Positions 17,421-27,071 of a stretch of DNA of 64,000 bases are shown here, piece after piece. A model generated the notes under the pieces. That model did not search any database. It was not told where the DNA came from and saw only the letters and a list, made by a program, of their open reading frames with translations. The stretch comes from Acidobacteriota bacterium. GTDB lineage: Bacteria > Acidobacteriota > Terriglobia > Terriglobales > Acidobacteriaceae. Every line of letters starts with the position of its first letter. Position 1 is the stretch's first letter. The stretch spans positions 62,001 through 126,000 of the forward strand of contig QIBA01000029.1 of assembly GCA_003225175.1 (NCBI GenBank), given 5' to 3'. Made by a program: the position numbers and the translations under genes.

Positions 17421-18604
17421 CTCGAGTTCGCGGACTCCAAAAGGCTCTCTGATTCCTTTGCTGATGTTGGAAGTAGCTCATCGAGAAAATTCGAGATGAC
17501 CGTGTCGGGATCAAAGCGCTGGCGAGCTACTTGCCGGGAGTTCTCGCCAGAGGCCTTCAATTCTCCAGCGGAGAGCGAAAGCCACTGCGATATAGCTTTC
17601 ACGATAGATTGAGGATCGCTGACATCAAAGAGGAAGCCGTTCCGTCCAGTCTCCAGGCACTCAGGATGATTTCCGACTCTTGATGACAGCAGCAGAGGCA
17701 ACCCCGCCCACAACGCTTCAATTACCGAAATGGGATTGGGATCGAAAATGGATGGCAGGCAAAATCCATCAGCTCGCGCGTACAAGTCGGCTAATTGCGA
17801 TTGGGTTTGCTGGCCCCCCAATCGAACATCGAGACTATGCTGCGCCATCCATTGTTCCAGATGACGCCTCAGGCAGCCTGAGCCTGCGATGAGTACAGTC
17901 AATTTCGATTGATCGTCGGCGCTCAGTTCTTCGAGTCCTTTCAGGAAGGGAAGCAGCCCCTTTTCTTCTGCCAGACGAGAGACGATCAACAGTACTCTGC
18001 GGCCATTGCGGTCACTCGCAGAAAAAGAAGTATTGTCGGCAGCGCGCAGATTAACGTCGTTCTGGAACAGCGCAGGATCTACCAGATTCGGCAGATAGTG
18101 AATTTGAGCTCCAGGCGAATGATGCGCAACATACTCTCTCGCTAGCTGCCCAGGAACCGCAAATTCCCGAAAGCGTGACAGCACCCATCGTCGCGCCATG
18201 GCAGTGATGAAGCCGGTCCAGTGCATCGATCCAAGGTGGGATTCCGACCAGAAGATGGTTCGCGCTGGAGTCGAGGAAGCGGTCGCAAACAGAACCGTCG
18301 GATGGATCCACGCTCCCGCAACCAGCAAGATGTCCGGACGTACTTCCACTTGCAGATTGTTGATTTCAGGGTTCCAATACAGCGTTAGCGAACCGAATTG
18401 GAACCGCTTTCCACTCAGGAACCGGTGATGAAACTTGAATTCCGAACGCTCGAATGGCCAATGCCGCTCCGGTTCGGAGTGTCCCATGAACCAGACTTCG
18501 AATTCCCAGCCGCGCTCGCGGAGCCTCTCGCACATCCTGCGGAAGAGAAACAGCCGATACGGCGTAGGAATATTGGTCAAGCAGACGAGTCTGGACGCGG
18601 TCAC
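17417..18604 (-). CDS. glycosyltransferase family 4
   Basis: A 395-residue GT-B enzyme. It begins at GTG 18604 (VTASRLVCLTNIPTPYRLFLF), has the central RVLLIVSRLAEEKGLLPFL strand-loop that opens the donor-binding half, and FCLPSIFDPNPISVIEAL for nucleotide-sugar binding. It is the first gene of the minus-strand trio and shares an ATGA overlap with the acyltransferase. Acceptor and donor are unknown. The upstream interval carries a dispersed repeat and the divergent miaB promoter. Confidence 0.88.
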   Translation of the reverse strand: MTASRLVCLTNIPTPYRLFLFRRMCERLRERGWEFEVWFMGHSEPERHWPFERSEFKFHHRFLSGKRFQFGSLTLYWNPEINNLQVEVRPDILLVAGAWIHPTVLFATASSTPARTIFWSESHLGSMHWTGFITAMARRWVLSRFREFAVPGQLAREYVAHHSPGAQIHYLPNLVDPALFQNDVNLRAADNTSFSASDRNGRRVLLIVSRLAEEKGLLPFLKGLEELSADDQSKLTVLIAGSGCLRRHLEQWMAQHSLDVRLGGQQTQSQLADLYARADGFCLPSIFDPNPISVIEALWAGLPLLLSSRVGNHPECLETGRNGFLFDVSDPQSIVKAISQWLSLSAGELKASGENSRQVARQRFDPDTVISNFLDELLPTSAKESESLLESANSR

Positions 18605-18694
18605 GGAGCATACAACCTATCACGCGGAACAAACCTTGGAACCGAAAACCGGAGAATCTACAAGGGCAAAACGAGCACTAAGGGAGAACAATTG

Positions 18695-18730
18695 CTCCTT
18701 CGTGACTTTCGTGTCCTTCGTGGTTTCATC
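18695..18730. repeat. second copy of the CACGAAG-type dispersed repeat
   Basis: CTCCTTCGTGACTTTCGTG and the adjoining TCCTTCGTGGTTTCATC are the inverted counterpart of the left part of the 7384-7464 repeat (GATGAAACCACGAAG, then GTCACGAAG). It lies between the divergent glycosyltransferase and miaB genes. Confidence 0.65.
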
Positions 18731-18766
18731 CCGGATTTTGGGCGCTGAAACGCTATACTAGGCGTG

Positions 18767-20095
18767 ATGTCCACCGCACAGAAAACGTTTTACCTGGAAA
18801 CCTTCGGCTGCCAGATGAATGTCCATGACTCGGAAAAAGTCATCGGCACGTTGGTGCAGCAAGGCTACGCTCAGGTGAACACCGTTGAGTCCGCTGACCT
18901 TGTCCTTTACAACACCTGCTCAATTCGCGACAAGGCCGAGCAGAAGGTCTTTCATCGTCTCAACGACTTCAAGAAATTGCAGGCCCAGGGCAAAAAATTC
19001 GGGGTGCTTGGGTGTGTCGCACAGCAGGAAGGCGAAAAGATCTTCGAGCGCGCACCGCACGTCTCACTCGTTGCCGGATCAGCCTCGTACCGCAATCTTT
19101 CGCAAATGGTGGTGCAGATCGAAGCAGGGGAGCGGCGGGTAACCGGACTCGACGATCGCCAAACCGATCAGACCTTTGATACCCCATTCACCGTTCGGAC
19201 GAATCCTTACCGCGGCTACATCACCATTATTGAAGGCTGTGACAAATTTTGTGCGTACTGCGTGGTTCCTTATACACGCGGCAAAGAGCGCAGCCGGACA
19301 TCTGAGTCGGTCCTTGAGGAAGCCCATCGTCTCGCCGATAGCGGATACAGCGAGATTCAACTGCTCGGGCAAAACGTGAATTCTTACCGCGATCCTACTG
19401 ATAAAAAGACGTTTGCTGAATTACTAATTGCGGTCGCCGAAGTGCCGGGAATGCGTCGAGTGCGGTTTACCACGTCGCACCCGCGTGACTTCACGAAAGA
19501 CATCGTCGAGGCAATTGAGTCGACTTCAGCACTATGCGATCACGTACATCTGCCGGTACAGAGCGGGTCAAACCGTGTGCTAAAAGCAATGCTTCGTGAA
19601 TACACGCGCAACGATTATCTCGAGCGCATCTCTTGGATGAAGGCCTCGAAGCGGCCGATCAGCCTGACGACCGATATCATCGTCGGCTTTCCAGGAGAAA
19701 CCGAGCAGGAGTTTGAAGAGACGATCACGCTGCTACACGAGGTCGGCTATGACGGAGTCTTCTCGTTTAAGTACTCACCCCGTCCAAACACGCCTGCTAT
19801 TCGTATGTCAGATAGCATTCCCGACGCAGAAAAATCGAAGCGCCTAAGCATCCTTCAGGAGCGACAAAGGGAGATTCAACGGGTTAATTATGAGAAACAC
19901 ATCGGGAAAGTTCTGGAAGTAATGGTTGAAGGACGAAACGAAGCTCGCGGACAGATCATCGGCCGCAGCACGCAAAATAAAACCATCAATTTCACGGCAA
20001 ATTCGCCGATATTGCCGGCCACCGGAAGCTACGCCCATGTGCTGGTAACAAAGAGCTTCCCGAACAGTCTCATCGGCGAGATGGTAATGAACTAG
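18767..20095 (+). CDS. miaB: tRNA-2-methylthio-N6-isopentenyladenosine37 synthase
   Basis: A radical-SAM methylthiotransferase that adds ms2 to i6A37 of tRNAs reading codons that start with U. About 442 residues: an N-terminal UPF0004 domain with its three cluster Cys (ETFGCQMN, YNTCSIRDKAE, GVLGCVAQQ), then radical-SAM Cys158, Cys162 and Cys165 (GCDKFCAYC), and a C-terminal TRAM domain (about 375-440). ATG 18767 follows directly on a GTG at 18764 that could also serve. Length and motifs are typical; MiaB rather than MtaB/RimO is favoured by the TFGCQMN and GCDKFCAYCVVPYTRG segments. Confidence 0.96.
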   Translation: MSTAQKTFYLETFGCQMNVHDSEKVIGTLVQQGYAQVNTVESADLVLYNTCSIRDKAEQKVFHRLNDFKKLQAQGKKFGVLGCVAQQEGEKIFERAPHVSLVAGSASYRNLSQMVVQIEAGERRVTGLDDRQTDQTFDTPFTVRTNPYRGYITIIEGCDKFCAYCVVPYTRGKERSRTSESVLEEAHRLADSGYSEIQLLGQNVNSYRDPTDKKTFAELLIAVAEVPGMRRVRFTTSHPRDFTKDIVEAIESTSALCDHVHLPVQSGSNRVLKAMLREYTRNDYLERISWMKASKRPISLTTDIIVGFPGETEQEFEETITLLHEVGYDGVFSFKYSPRPNTPAIRMSDSIPDAEKSKRLSILQERQREIQRVNYEKHIGKVLEVMVEGRNEARGQIIGRSTQNKTINFTANSPILPATGSYAHVLVTKSFPNSLIGEMVMN

Positions 20096-20187
20096 CCGAT
20101 TGGCGGGTGTTGAATTCGCGGAACGCTGGTATTAACGATGGATCGCCGACGCGTTCCAGCACAGCGAACGCACGACGGAGGTCACTG

Positions 20188-20673
20188 ATGGAAGTCGAGA
20201 TGAAGATTCGCGGGCTGATGATGGACCCCGTCACCAACATGCCGATCGTCGTGCTGAAGGATCCCTCGAGCGACGCCGTCCTACCGATCTGGGTAGGGAT
20301 TTACGAAGCCAACGCGATCGCTCTGGAGATAGAGAAAGTCGCCACGCCCCGTCCCATGACGCACGATCTGATCAAGAATGTCCTGACCGGACTTGAATCG
20401 AAGGTTCACAAAGTAGTTGTAACTGAGCTGCGCGACGACACTTTCTTCGCCGTCATCTGGATCGAACGCGAGGGACGTTTCATCAGCGTCGATTCAAGGC
20501 CGTCCGATGCGTTGGCGATCGCTATGCGACTCGATTGTCCAATCTTCGTGGAAGACGATGTGTTGAAGTCCTCCAAGCTGGCTGCCACGGTTTCCGATCG
20601 GGTCTCTAGCGAAGAGCTGCGGAAACTACTCGAAAATATGAACGACGAGGACTTCGGGCGATACAAGATGTAG
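20188..20673 (+). CDS. bifunctional nuclease family (DUF151) protein
   Basis: From ATG 20188 (GGAGG about 6 bases upstream) the protein has 161 residues and begins MEVEMKIRGLMMDP. It contains the family hallmarks LPIWVGIYEANAIALEIE and FISVDSRPSDALAIAMRLDCPIFV. Relatives have been described as bifunctional nucleases in plants and occur widely in bacteria, where the role is unclear. An in-frame extension to 20107 lacks support. It follows miaB in the same direction, about 90 bases away. Confidence 0.9.
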   Translation: MEVEMKIRGLMMDPVTNMPIVVLKDPSSDAVLPIWVGIYEANAIALEIEKVATPRPMTHDLIKNVLTGLESKVHKVVVTELRDDTFFAVIWIEREGRFISVDSRPSDALAIAMRLDCPIFVEDDVLKSSKLAATVSDRVSSEELRKLLENMNDEDFGRYKM

Positions 20674-20700
20674 CAGCAGGCGGCAAGCTGCAGCTTAAAG

Positions 20701-21015
20701 ATGGATCCTTCCGAAATCCTCCAATCCCTCTATCTGGCGGGCTTCGAACTCCAGACCTTCGATCGTTTTCCCAGAGCAATTTGTGTCGTCAAAGGGAATT
20801 GCATCGCGCTTCTTGAGCCTGGCGGGAAAGGTTTACGCTTCATTGGAAAGCCTGGATGGCGCCTGGGCGAAGTTCTTGGCGTCCTCACCACAAAGGCCGG
20901 TCAGCAGGTCTTTCAAGCCAAGGATCAGTGTGTGGAGGCGACGGCAGAGCGCCTGAAGCAATTACAGGAGTTCGAAACGGAACTGGCAAGTTTTCTAAAC
21001 CCAAAGCCGAATTGA
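20701..21015 (+). CDS. 104-residue protein of unknown function
   Basis: A small soluble protein (MDPSEILQSLYLAGFELQTFDRFPRAI, shown in part) beginning 27 bases after the nuclease-family gene. It has a predicted alpha/beta region and a C-terminal amphipathic helix (TAERLKQLQEFETELASFL). No clear ribosome-binding site precedes ATG 20701. It may be translated from the same mRNA as the preceding gene. I do not recognise a family. Confidence 0.55.
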   Translation: MDPSEILQSLYLAGFELQTFDRFPRAICVVKGNCIALLEPGGKGLRFIGKPGWRLGEVLGVLTTKAGQQVFQAKDQCVEATAERLKQLQEFETELASFLNPKPN

Positions 21016-21035
21016 TGAGGTTTTTGCTGCAGTGA

Positions 21036-21254
21036 CTACGCTGCGCGTCTGCTTAGATCACGCCGCGGAGATCGCAATACGCGAAGTGGCAGAGTCACGA
21101 TCACCCAAAAAAGTTTCAGGACTCCGTCAACAGTAATACCAATGATTCGAAACGGCAGCAAAAACAACCAGACAATCGGATAAAGGCAAAGCGCCGCCAA
21201 TGCGACCGGCCAGCAAAGCACGAACAGGATGCACCACAGGACAAAAGTAAGCAA
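21036..21254 (-). CDS. 72-residue small membrane protein
   Basis: Starting at TTG 21254, which has a strong CAGGAGG 6 bases upstream (21261-21267), the protein has two hydrophobic stretches (TFVLWCILFVLCWPVALAA and LYPIVWLFLLPFRIIG) and a basic tail (RSPRRDLSRRAA). A longer frame to 21389 would add Cys-rich residues without domain sense; the ribosome-binding site decides for the short form. Function unknown. Confidence 0.65.
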   Translation of the reverse strand: MLTFVLWCILFVLCWPVALAALCLYPIVWLFLLPFRIIGITVDGVLKLFWVIVTLPLRVLRSPRRDLSRRAA

Positions 21255-21454
21255 CGCAAACCTCCTGAAGCAGAATACGACAGAGAACCTGCAGGAGTTC
21301 CTGCGGCAGATACACCAGATGCCCGACACAAAAGTTGCGGATTCATTGGGGCAGAGTCCATAGTTCACAGAATATCTGTTATCGGACATTGACTATAAGG
21401 CTGATCAGCCATCACGACTCTCAACCACATCGAGTCCATAGCCTTGCTGGCTAC

Positions 21455-22363
21455 CTAAGCTGCTCTCAGCACTACTTTCGGTTGAAACAGTGTTCCAGCG
21501 ATTCGGCTCGCAATTGCGATCAGCTCTTCCTCACCTAGAAATACTTTCACCTGCCGCGCTCCAGAAAACTCAGGGAGATTCACGGCGCGGCCATTTCCTA
21601 TGAGACCCGCCGTCTCATCGTTGACAGTCACGGATGGAATCTGGGGCAGAATCTGCCTCGGGTGTAGCGAGATATTGGATAACGAGTCAGGCAAGTTCCT
21701 TTCATGCTGTAACCCGTTCTTTCTGATCTCGGATAACCGTTCAAGGGTGACGGCCTGATCGAGAGTGAACTCGCCTGAACAGGTACGACGCAGATCGGCT
21801 AAGTGGGCTCCTACCCCCAGCTTTTGTCCGAGCTCATCCGCGAGCCCTCTAACGTAAGTTCCGGCGCTCACCTCGGCTGTGAACCTTGCATGATCCCCTT
21901 CTAGGTTCTGAATCTCAAACCGATGAACGAAGACTTTAACTTTTTTGAGTTTAACGTCGCGATCTTTCCGGGCGAGTTTATAGGCCGGAACTCCGGCGAT
22001 CTTCTTGGCGGAAAACTTTGGTGGCTGCTGCTCGATCTCGCCCGTGAGCGTCTGAGCCGCATTTCGTAATTCTTCAAGTGAAACTTTACCTAGTTGGGGC
22101 GGGCCGAGTGGCTCACCTTCGGCGTCCCAGGTATCGGTAGCGAAGCCAAACCGGATTACTCCCTCGTAGGTCTTGTCTGCAGCCGTGTAGAACTGCGCCA
22201 GACGCGTAAAACGTCCGGTGAGCAACGGCAGGACTCCGGTTGCCATAGGATCGAGTGTTCCCAGATGTCCGACCGAGCGTTCGCCGAGCAAGCGGCGCAC
22301 TCGAGCGACCACGTCATGAGACGTCAGGCCTGCGGGCTTGTCGATTACGAGAACGGCGTCCAT
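21455..22363 (-). CDS. truB: tRNA pseudouridine(55) synthase
   Basis: This enzyme isomerises U55 in the T loop of tRNAs. From ATG 22363 it has 302 residues and starts MDAVLVIDKPAGLTSHDVV. Catalytic Asp38 is in GTLDPMATGVLPL; the RFGFATDTWDAEG and GTYVRGLADELG segments are also typical. A 24-residue extension to 22435 is possible but not conserved in the family. It is transcribed away from the rhomboid gene, sharing a 93-base intergenic region. Confidence 0.95.
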   Translation of the reverse strand: MDAVLVIDKPAGLTSHDVVARVRRLLGERSVGHLGTLDPMATGVLPLLTGRFTRLAQFYTAADKTYEGVIRFGFATDTWDAEGEPLGPPQLGKVSLEELRNAAQTLTGEIEQQPPKFSAKKIAGVPAYKLARKDRDVKLKKVKVFVHRFEIQNLEGDHARFTAEVSAGTYVRGLADELGQKLGVGAHLADLRRTCSGEFTLDQAVTLERLSEIRKNGLQHERNLPDSLSNISLHPRQILPQIPSVTVNDETAGLIGNGRAVNLPEFSGARQVKVFLGEEELIAIASRIAGTLFQPKVVLRAA

Positions 22364-22456
22364 GGTCGGTTTGTTATTGTGTTCTGTTGCCTTCTGACCG
22401 GGCGCATGGGCATTCGTGGACGGGAGTTCCCTCACATTCGTACGCCCTGATCTCTC

Positions 22457-23170
22457 ATGATACCGATTCGCGACGACCAGCCGAGTTTCACAACGCCATT
22501 CATCAACTATCTACTGATTGCCCTGAATACGCTTGTGTTCTTATTCGAGGTTTCGCTCAGTCCGGCAACACGCAATGCTTTTGTTTTCCAGTTTGGAGTC
22601 GAGCCGATTCGCGTGCTCGCCGGACTCGGCTTGGCAGCCGCGCATGTGCCCGATCCTTCTGCGCTGCCGCTGTTCACATCCATGTTCCTGCATGCCTCAT
22701 GGCTGCATCTAATCGGCAATATGTGGGTGCTCTGGATCTTTGGCGACAACATCGAAGACACCCTCGGTCACTTTGGATATATGGTGTTTTATCTCGTCAG
22801 CGGGTTAGCAGCTTCGCTGCTGCACATTTTCCTGAATCCCAATTCGACGGTCCCCAGCGTGGGTGCCAGCGGCGCGATCGCCGGCGTGATGGGCGCCTAC
22901 TTCCTTCTATTTCCTGCCGCCCGCGTCTTAACGCTCGTGCCCCTAATTATCTTTTTCACCTTTGTGTGGCTGCCGGCCTGGATCGTTTTGGGATACTGGT
23001 TTGTGCTCCAGTTCCTAAGCGGCGCTGCCACTGCGATCGCATATTCAAGCGGTACTCGCGGCGGCGGTGGAATCGCGTTTTGGGCTCACGTGGGGGGATT
23101 CGTGGCTGGAATAGTGATGATTAAACTCCTGCCTAAACGAGTCCGTCAGAGATCTCGATACTCATATTAG
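22457..23170 (+). CDS. rhomboid-family intramembrane serine protease
   Basis: A 237-residue membrane protein with about six helices. The catalytic dyad is visible: Ser138 in GASGAIAG and His211 in WAHVGGFVAG. The HASWLHLIGNMWVLWIFGDNIED segment is the conserved first loop. Rhomboids cleave transmembrane substrates inside the lipid bilayer. The start at ATG 22457 is 93 bases from truB on the other strand. Confidence 0.92.
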   Translation: MIPIRDDQPSFTTPFINYLLIALNTLVFLFEVSLSPATRNAFVFQFGVEPIRVLAGLGLAAAHVPDPSALPLFTSMFLHASWLHLIGNMWVLWIFGDNIEDTLGHFGYMVFYLVSGLAASLLHIFLNPNSTVPSVGASGAIAGVMGAYFLLFPAARVLTLVPLIIFFTFVWLPAWIVLGYWFVLQFLSGAATAIAYSSGTRGGGGIAFWAHVGGFVAGIVMIKLLPKRVRQRSRYSY

Positions 23171-23607
23171 GCCCCGGCGCTAGCCAAAAAACCCCTTTCA
23201 CGGTTTGCCCTTTCTTCGCTATAACTCGTTGCGCGGTATGTGCCGGAATGGGAAAAATAAGAGAGATCACGTCACGCCTGACTTCCGTCTCCATCCGTGC
23301 GGTTCAATCGCTCGGGATTTCACGGGATATCCCATCCGATCCCGGGGGTCACACAGGGATATCGCCGGGGATCAGCTGGGGATGCGGTAATTAACTCCTT
23401 TAATTCAGGGAATTCAGAAAAAAGGCGGCACTACAATCTCAAAGCGATTCTTCATCAACCTGGTTCGCGCTGTTCGCTATCGCACAGTGGCGTTTCGTCG
23501 TTGCTCATTGCGGATTGCTGAACCAACCCCAGGCTCTTCCTAACCTCCTGATTTCTAAAAGTTTCGCTCAATTACTCCTCGGCGACTGACTTGCACGCGG
23601 AAGTGTA
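23171..23607. other. 437-base intergenic interval, no supported gene
   Basis: Short frames here lack ribosome-binding sites and domains. The run GGGATATCCCATCC-GATCCCGGGG near 23328-23348 is locally palindromic. The permease promoter should lie at the right end; no clear -35/-10 pair stands out. Confidence 0.4.
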
Positions 23608-26100
23608 ATGGATACGCTCATTCAGGATCTCCGTATCGGAATCCGGCAACTGCGCCGGACACCCGCCTTTGCCGTAGTCGCGATTTTGACGCTGGCTCTT
23701 GGAATCGGAGCCAACACCGCGATCTTCAGCGTGATGGACGCAGTTCTCATGCGCGCACTGCCGGGATTAAACCCTGATCGGCTCGTATATCTCCACTATC
23801 AGGATCAGCCTGAGCGCACCTCGCAAACCGGCTACGACGACGCTTCCATAGCGCAGCCGGTGTTCGAGCAGTTGCGCCAGGATCACCGTATCTTCAGTGA
23901 GCTGATGGCTTTTGTTCCTCTGTCGGCGGGCAAGATAGGAATTCGCTTTGGGGACGATCTTCAGCAGGGCCGCGGTGACATGGTGAGCGGAAACTTCTTC
24001 TCCGGGCTGGGGGTTCGTCCCGCCCTCGGGCGAACGTTCATCCTGGAGGACGAAAAGAATCACACGCAAAGCGCCGTCCTGAGCTACGCGTACTGGACGA
24101 CGCGCTTTAATCGCGACACGCAGGTGCTCGGGCAAACCCTATATGTAAAGGCAGTTCCCTTCACCATCGTCGGCATCGCTGCTCCAGGATTTACCGGCCT
24201 GGAGCGCAAAACCGCCGTCGACGTCTGGGTCCCATTTCAGGACCGTCCGGACCTCAAGCCCTGGGGAGCTTCGCCTCAGGAAAAAGTGTCGATGTATGGC
24301 AGCCCCGATTGGTTCTTCCTGATGATGATTGGACGGCTCAATCCGGGAATTACCACGCAACAGGCACTCGCGCAGATCAATGGTGAGTATCGCAACATCA
24401 TCGAGCAGACAGTCGGTAAGCAGACGAAGCCTGAGCACAAGATCGACCTTTACTTCACTCCCGCGCGAGGCATCGAAGGCCTTAACAGCGAATACAAGCA
24501 GCCGCTTTATATGCTGATGAGCATGGTAGCGCTGATCCTGGTGATCGCTTGCGGGAACGTTGCGATGCTTCTCGTCGCGCGGAACACTTCCAGGAGCCGC
24601 GAATTCAGTGTGCGGGTGGCGCTCGGCGGCAGCCGTGGACAGATCCTGCGTCAATTGCTGATTGAAAGCGCCGTGCTGGTAGCAGCAGGGGCGCTGCTCG
24701 GATGGATCTTTGCGAGGTGGGCAACCGATGCCCTTGCGAAATGGTCGGAATTACAAGCAAGTCTCGCTCCTGATCGAATAGTTCTGCTGTTCACCGTGGC
24801 TATTTCAGCTGCTGCAGCCTTGCTATTCGGACTGGCGCCGCTCCGCAGCGCCACCAGCGCACCTGTGGCTTTGGCGCTTAAGAGCTCCGCACTTTCATCG
24901 CAACACGACAAAGAAAAGGTGCGTAGCGGAAGGTTCGTGGTTGCTCTACAGATGTCACTATGTCTCGTGCTCCTCGTGGGAGCCGGGTTGCTGTTGCGCA
25001 CCTTGCAAAACTTACGTCATGCCAATCTGGGGTTCCGCGCTTCAGGTTTGCTGGTCTTCGGAATCGATCCGCCGACAAACATCAGGGGGGATCAGCAGGT
25101 CGCGCAGTTTTATACCAGCCTACTCGAGCGCCTGAAGACGATTCCGGCAGTGGAATCTGCGACCATCATGGGAAACCGCATTGGCTCAGGCTGGAGCAAC
25201 AACACGGGCGTGCACGTGGATGGAGCCGATCCAACGCCTGGAAAATTTCCAGCCGTGCGATGGAACCCTGTAGGTCCAGACTACTTTCACGTCCTCGGGG
25301 CACCACTTCGATTAGGACGAAATATCAGCGTGTCTGATACTGCGACTTCGCCTCGAGTTGCAATCGTGAACCAGACGTTTGTGGATCGCTATCTCGCTAA
25401 CCGCAGCCCTCTCGGACACCAGATCGCCCTTGAGACTTACGGCGACAAATTCGGAGAACCTTACGCGATCGTCGGTGTGGTTCCCGATTTGAAATATACA
25501 GCAGTGCGAGAGCGCGCCAGGCCCATGGCGTGGATTCCGTATACACAGTTTCCCGGTGCCTCAACCATGCAGGTGGAGTTACGCGCCAAAGGGAATCCGG
25601 CTTCGCTCCTGGACGATGCTCGCCAGATTGTGCGGGAGTTCGGCTCCGATATCCCACTTTTGCAACCGATGACTCAGATGGAGCAACTGCAGGAGTCGTA
25701 CTCCAGCGAGCAACTGTTCTCTCGGCTGGCGGTCTTCTTCGGCGCGCTCGCAGCGTTTCTGGTTGCGATTGGACTCTACGGAACGCTTGCGTATCGCGTG
25801 AGCCGCCGCACGGCAGAGATTGGTGTGCGGATGGCTCTGGGTGCGCAGAGAAAGCAAGTGCTTTGGATGATCTTGCGCGAGAGCCTGATCATGGCGGCGG
25901 TCGGGATTGGCCTCGGGCTTCCACTGGCATTCGCCGGAGCGCGACTGCTCAAATCGATGTTGTTTGGTCTGAGCCCATCTGATCCGTTGACTTTTTTCTT
26001 CGCGCTGTGTGGCATGGCGGCGGTTGCTTTAGTTTCAGCTTTGCTGCCGGCAAGTCGGGCATCATCGGTGGACCCGATGGTGGCGCTGAGGTATGAATAG
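23608..26100 (+). CDS. MacB/FtsX-type ABC transporter permease (acidobacterial ADOP-like)
   Basis: An 830-residue permease with two tandem MacB-periplasmic-core/FtsX units. It starts DLRIGIRQLRRTPAFAVVAILTLALGIGANTAIFSVMDAVLMRALP (shown in pieces: RQLRRTPAFAVVAILTLALG), the typical N-terminal block. The first FtsX part is around 305-440 (VRVALGGSRGQILRQLLIES), the second periplasmic part follows, and the C-terminal FtsX block is GVRMALGAQRKQVLWMILRE with final DPMVALRYE. No ATPase gene adjoins, as is common for this Acidobacteriota expansion. Substrate unknown; homologues export peptides or act on the envelope. Confidence 0.92.
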   Translation: MDTLIQDLRIGIRQLRRTPAFAVVAILTLALGIGANTAIFSVMDAVLMRALPGLNPDRLVYLHYQDQPERTSQTGYDDASIAQPVFEQLRQDHRIFSELMAFVPLSAGKIGIRFGDDLQQGRGDMVSGNFFSGLGVRPALGRTFILEDEKNHTQSAVLSYAYWTTRFNRDTQVLGQTLYVKAVPFTIVGIAAPGFTGLERKTAVDVWVPFQDRPDLKPWGASPQEKVSMYGSPDWFFLMMIGRLNPGITTQQALAQINGEYRNIIEQTVGKQTKPEHKIDLYFTPARGIEGLNSEYKQPLYMLMSMVALILVIACGNVAMLLVARNTSRSREFSVRVALGGSRGQILRQLLIESAVLVAAGALLGWIFARWATDALAKWSELQASLAPDRIVLLFTVAISAAAALLFGLAPLRSATSAPVALALKSSALSSQHDKEKVRSGRFVVALQMSLCLVLLVGAGLLLRTLQNLRHANLGFRASGLLVFGIDPPTNIRGDQQVAQFYTSLLERLKTIPAVESATIMGNRIGSGWSNNTGVHVDGADPTPGKFPAVRWNPVGPDYFHVLGAPLRLGRNISVSDTATSPRVAIVNQTFVDRYLANRSPLGHQIALETYGDKFGEPYAIVGVVPDLKYTAVRERARPMAWIPYTQFPGASTMQVELRAKGNPASLLDDARQIVREFGSDIPLLQPMTQMEQLQESYSSEQLFSRLAVFFGALAAFLVAIGLYGTLAYRVSRRTAEIGVRMALGAQRKQVLWMILRESLIMAAVGIGLGLPLAFAGARLLKSMLFGLSPSDPLTFFFALCGMAAVALVSALLPASRASSVDPMVALRYE

Positions 26101-26105
26101 TCCGG

Positions 26106-26206
26106 CTCGTCATGCCGAGCGCGGCCGAGGCATCCCTATTGTTAGAGACTCCATGCGTAGGCGCTAGGACTCCTCACCGCCAAAGAGCGGCGGTTCGGAA
26201 TGACAA
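26106..26206. repeat. REP-like dispersed element
   Basis: GTCATGCCGAGCGCGGCCGAGGCATCCCTATT (26109 on, given here only as a description of position) ends in GGTTCGGAATGACAA near 26191-26205. The ends ATGCCGAGC/GGTTCGGAATGAC resemble interspersed elements seen in several soil phyla. It fills the gap between the convergent permease and SDR genes. Confidence 0.5.
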
Positions 26207-26215
26207 CACTAGAGA

Positions 26216-26935
26216 CTACAGAGTTCCGCTCGCAGGTCCGATACGAATCTCGTCAATCGACGTATTCTTCGGCATGATGAGGGCGAGAACCACAGCGCGC
26301 GCAATATCCTGAGTTGAGACCATCTTCTCCCGGGGAGCGTCGGGCCAGAACTGCTCCCAAATATTAGTATCCACTGCTCCAGGGATAAGCGCCATGACGC
26401 GAATTCCCTGCTCTCGCAGCTCCTCGCGCAATGTGTTGGTCAGTGCCAGCGCGCCCGCTTTGGAAGCGTTGTAGGCCGACATACCGGCGAATGGCTGGTT
26501 GGCCGCAACTGACAGGTTGTTAACAATTACAGCGCCTGAACTCATCAGCGGAATTGCCGCCCGGCAGCAAACAAATGTGCCTATTAAATTGATATCGACA
26601 ACGCGCCGAAATTCTTCGGGTGCAAGCCGCTCTACATTCGCGAGATGGTGTGCCGCTCCGGCGTTGTTAATCAAAAAGTCGAGAGACTTGAAGCGCTCCT
26701 GTACCGCCTGAAACAGTTCATTCACCTGGTCGGGATTAGAAACATCGCAGCGCTTGGCAGAGAGCGATAGATCTTCCCTTTTGAACTGTTCGACGGCTGA
26801 TTCGAGGGCTTCAGGATTCCGGCCGGCGATCGCAACACGACAACCGTGTCGTGCAAGCTCATGGGCAATTTCCAAGCCGATACCACGGCTTCCGCCGGTC
26901 ACGACTGCGGTTTTTCCTGTGAGATTAGCGTTCAT
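26216..26935 (-). CDS. short-chain dehydrogenase/reductase (SDR)
   Basis: From ATG 26935 the protein has 239 residues with the classical SDR pattern: cofactor motif TGGSRGIGLEIA, NNAG at the fourth strand, Ser before YNASKAG (catalytic Tyr and Lys). Arg residues after the second strand (AGRNPEA) suggest NADPH. It oxidises or reduces a carbonyl/alcohol. It lies 136 bases downstream of folE on the same strand, so a sepiapterin-reductase-like or dihydropterin-reductase role in the pterin cluster is possible but not shown by the sequence. Confidence 0.88.
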   Translation of the reverse strand: MNANLTGKTAVVTGGSRGIGLEIAHELARHGCRVAIAGRNPEALESAVEQFKREDLSLSAKRCDVSNPDQVNELFQAVQERFKSLDFLINNAGAAHHLANVERLAPEEFRRVVDINLIGTFVCCRAAIPLMSSGAVIVNNLSVAANQPFAGMSAYNASKAGALALTNTLREELREQGIRVMALIPGAVDTNIWEQFWPDAPREKMVSTQDIARAVVLALIMPKNTSIDEIRIGPASGTL

Positions 26936-27071
26936 CGTAGGCACGAACATTTAACGTGGTTACGGCCGTCCCACGCCGGGCTCTTGGTTTTGCTCTTCAC
27001 GATCTGAATGCCAGCCAAAGCCCGGCCGAGGGCGGCCGGAACCACGTTGCCCTTCGTGACAAAGAAAGATT

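Noticed and set aside
23205-23390. 61-codon frame before the ABC permease
   Set aside because: No ribosome-binding site, no recognisable domain; composition looks like non-coding DNA.
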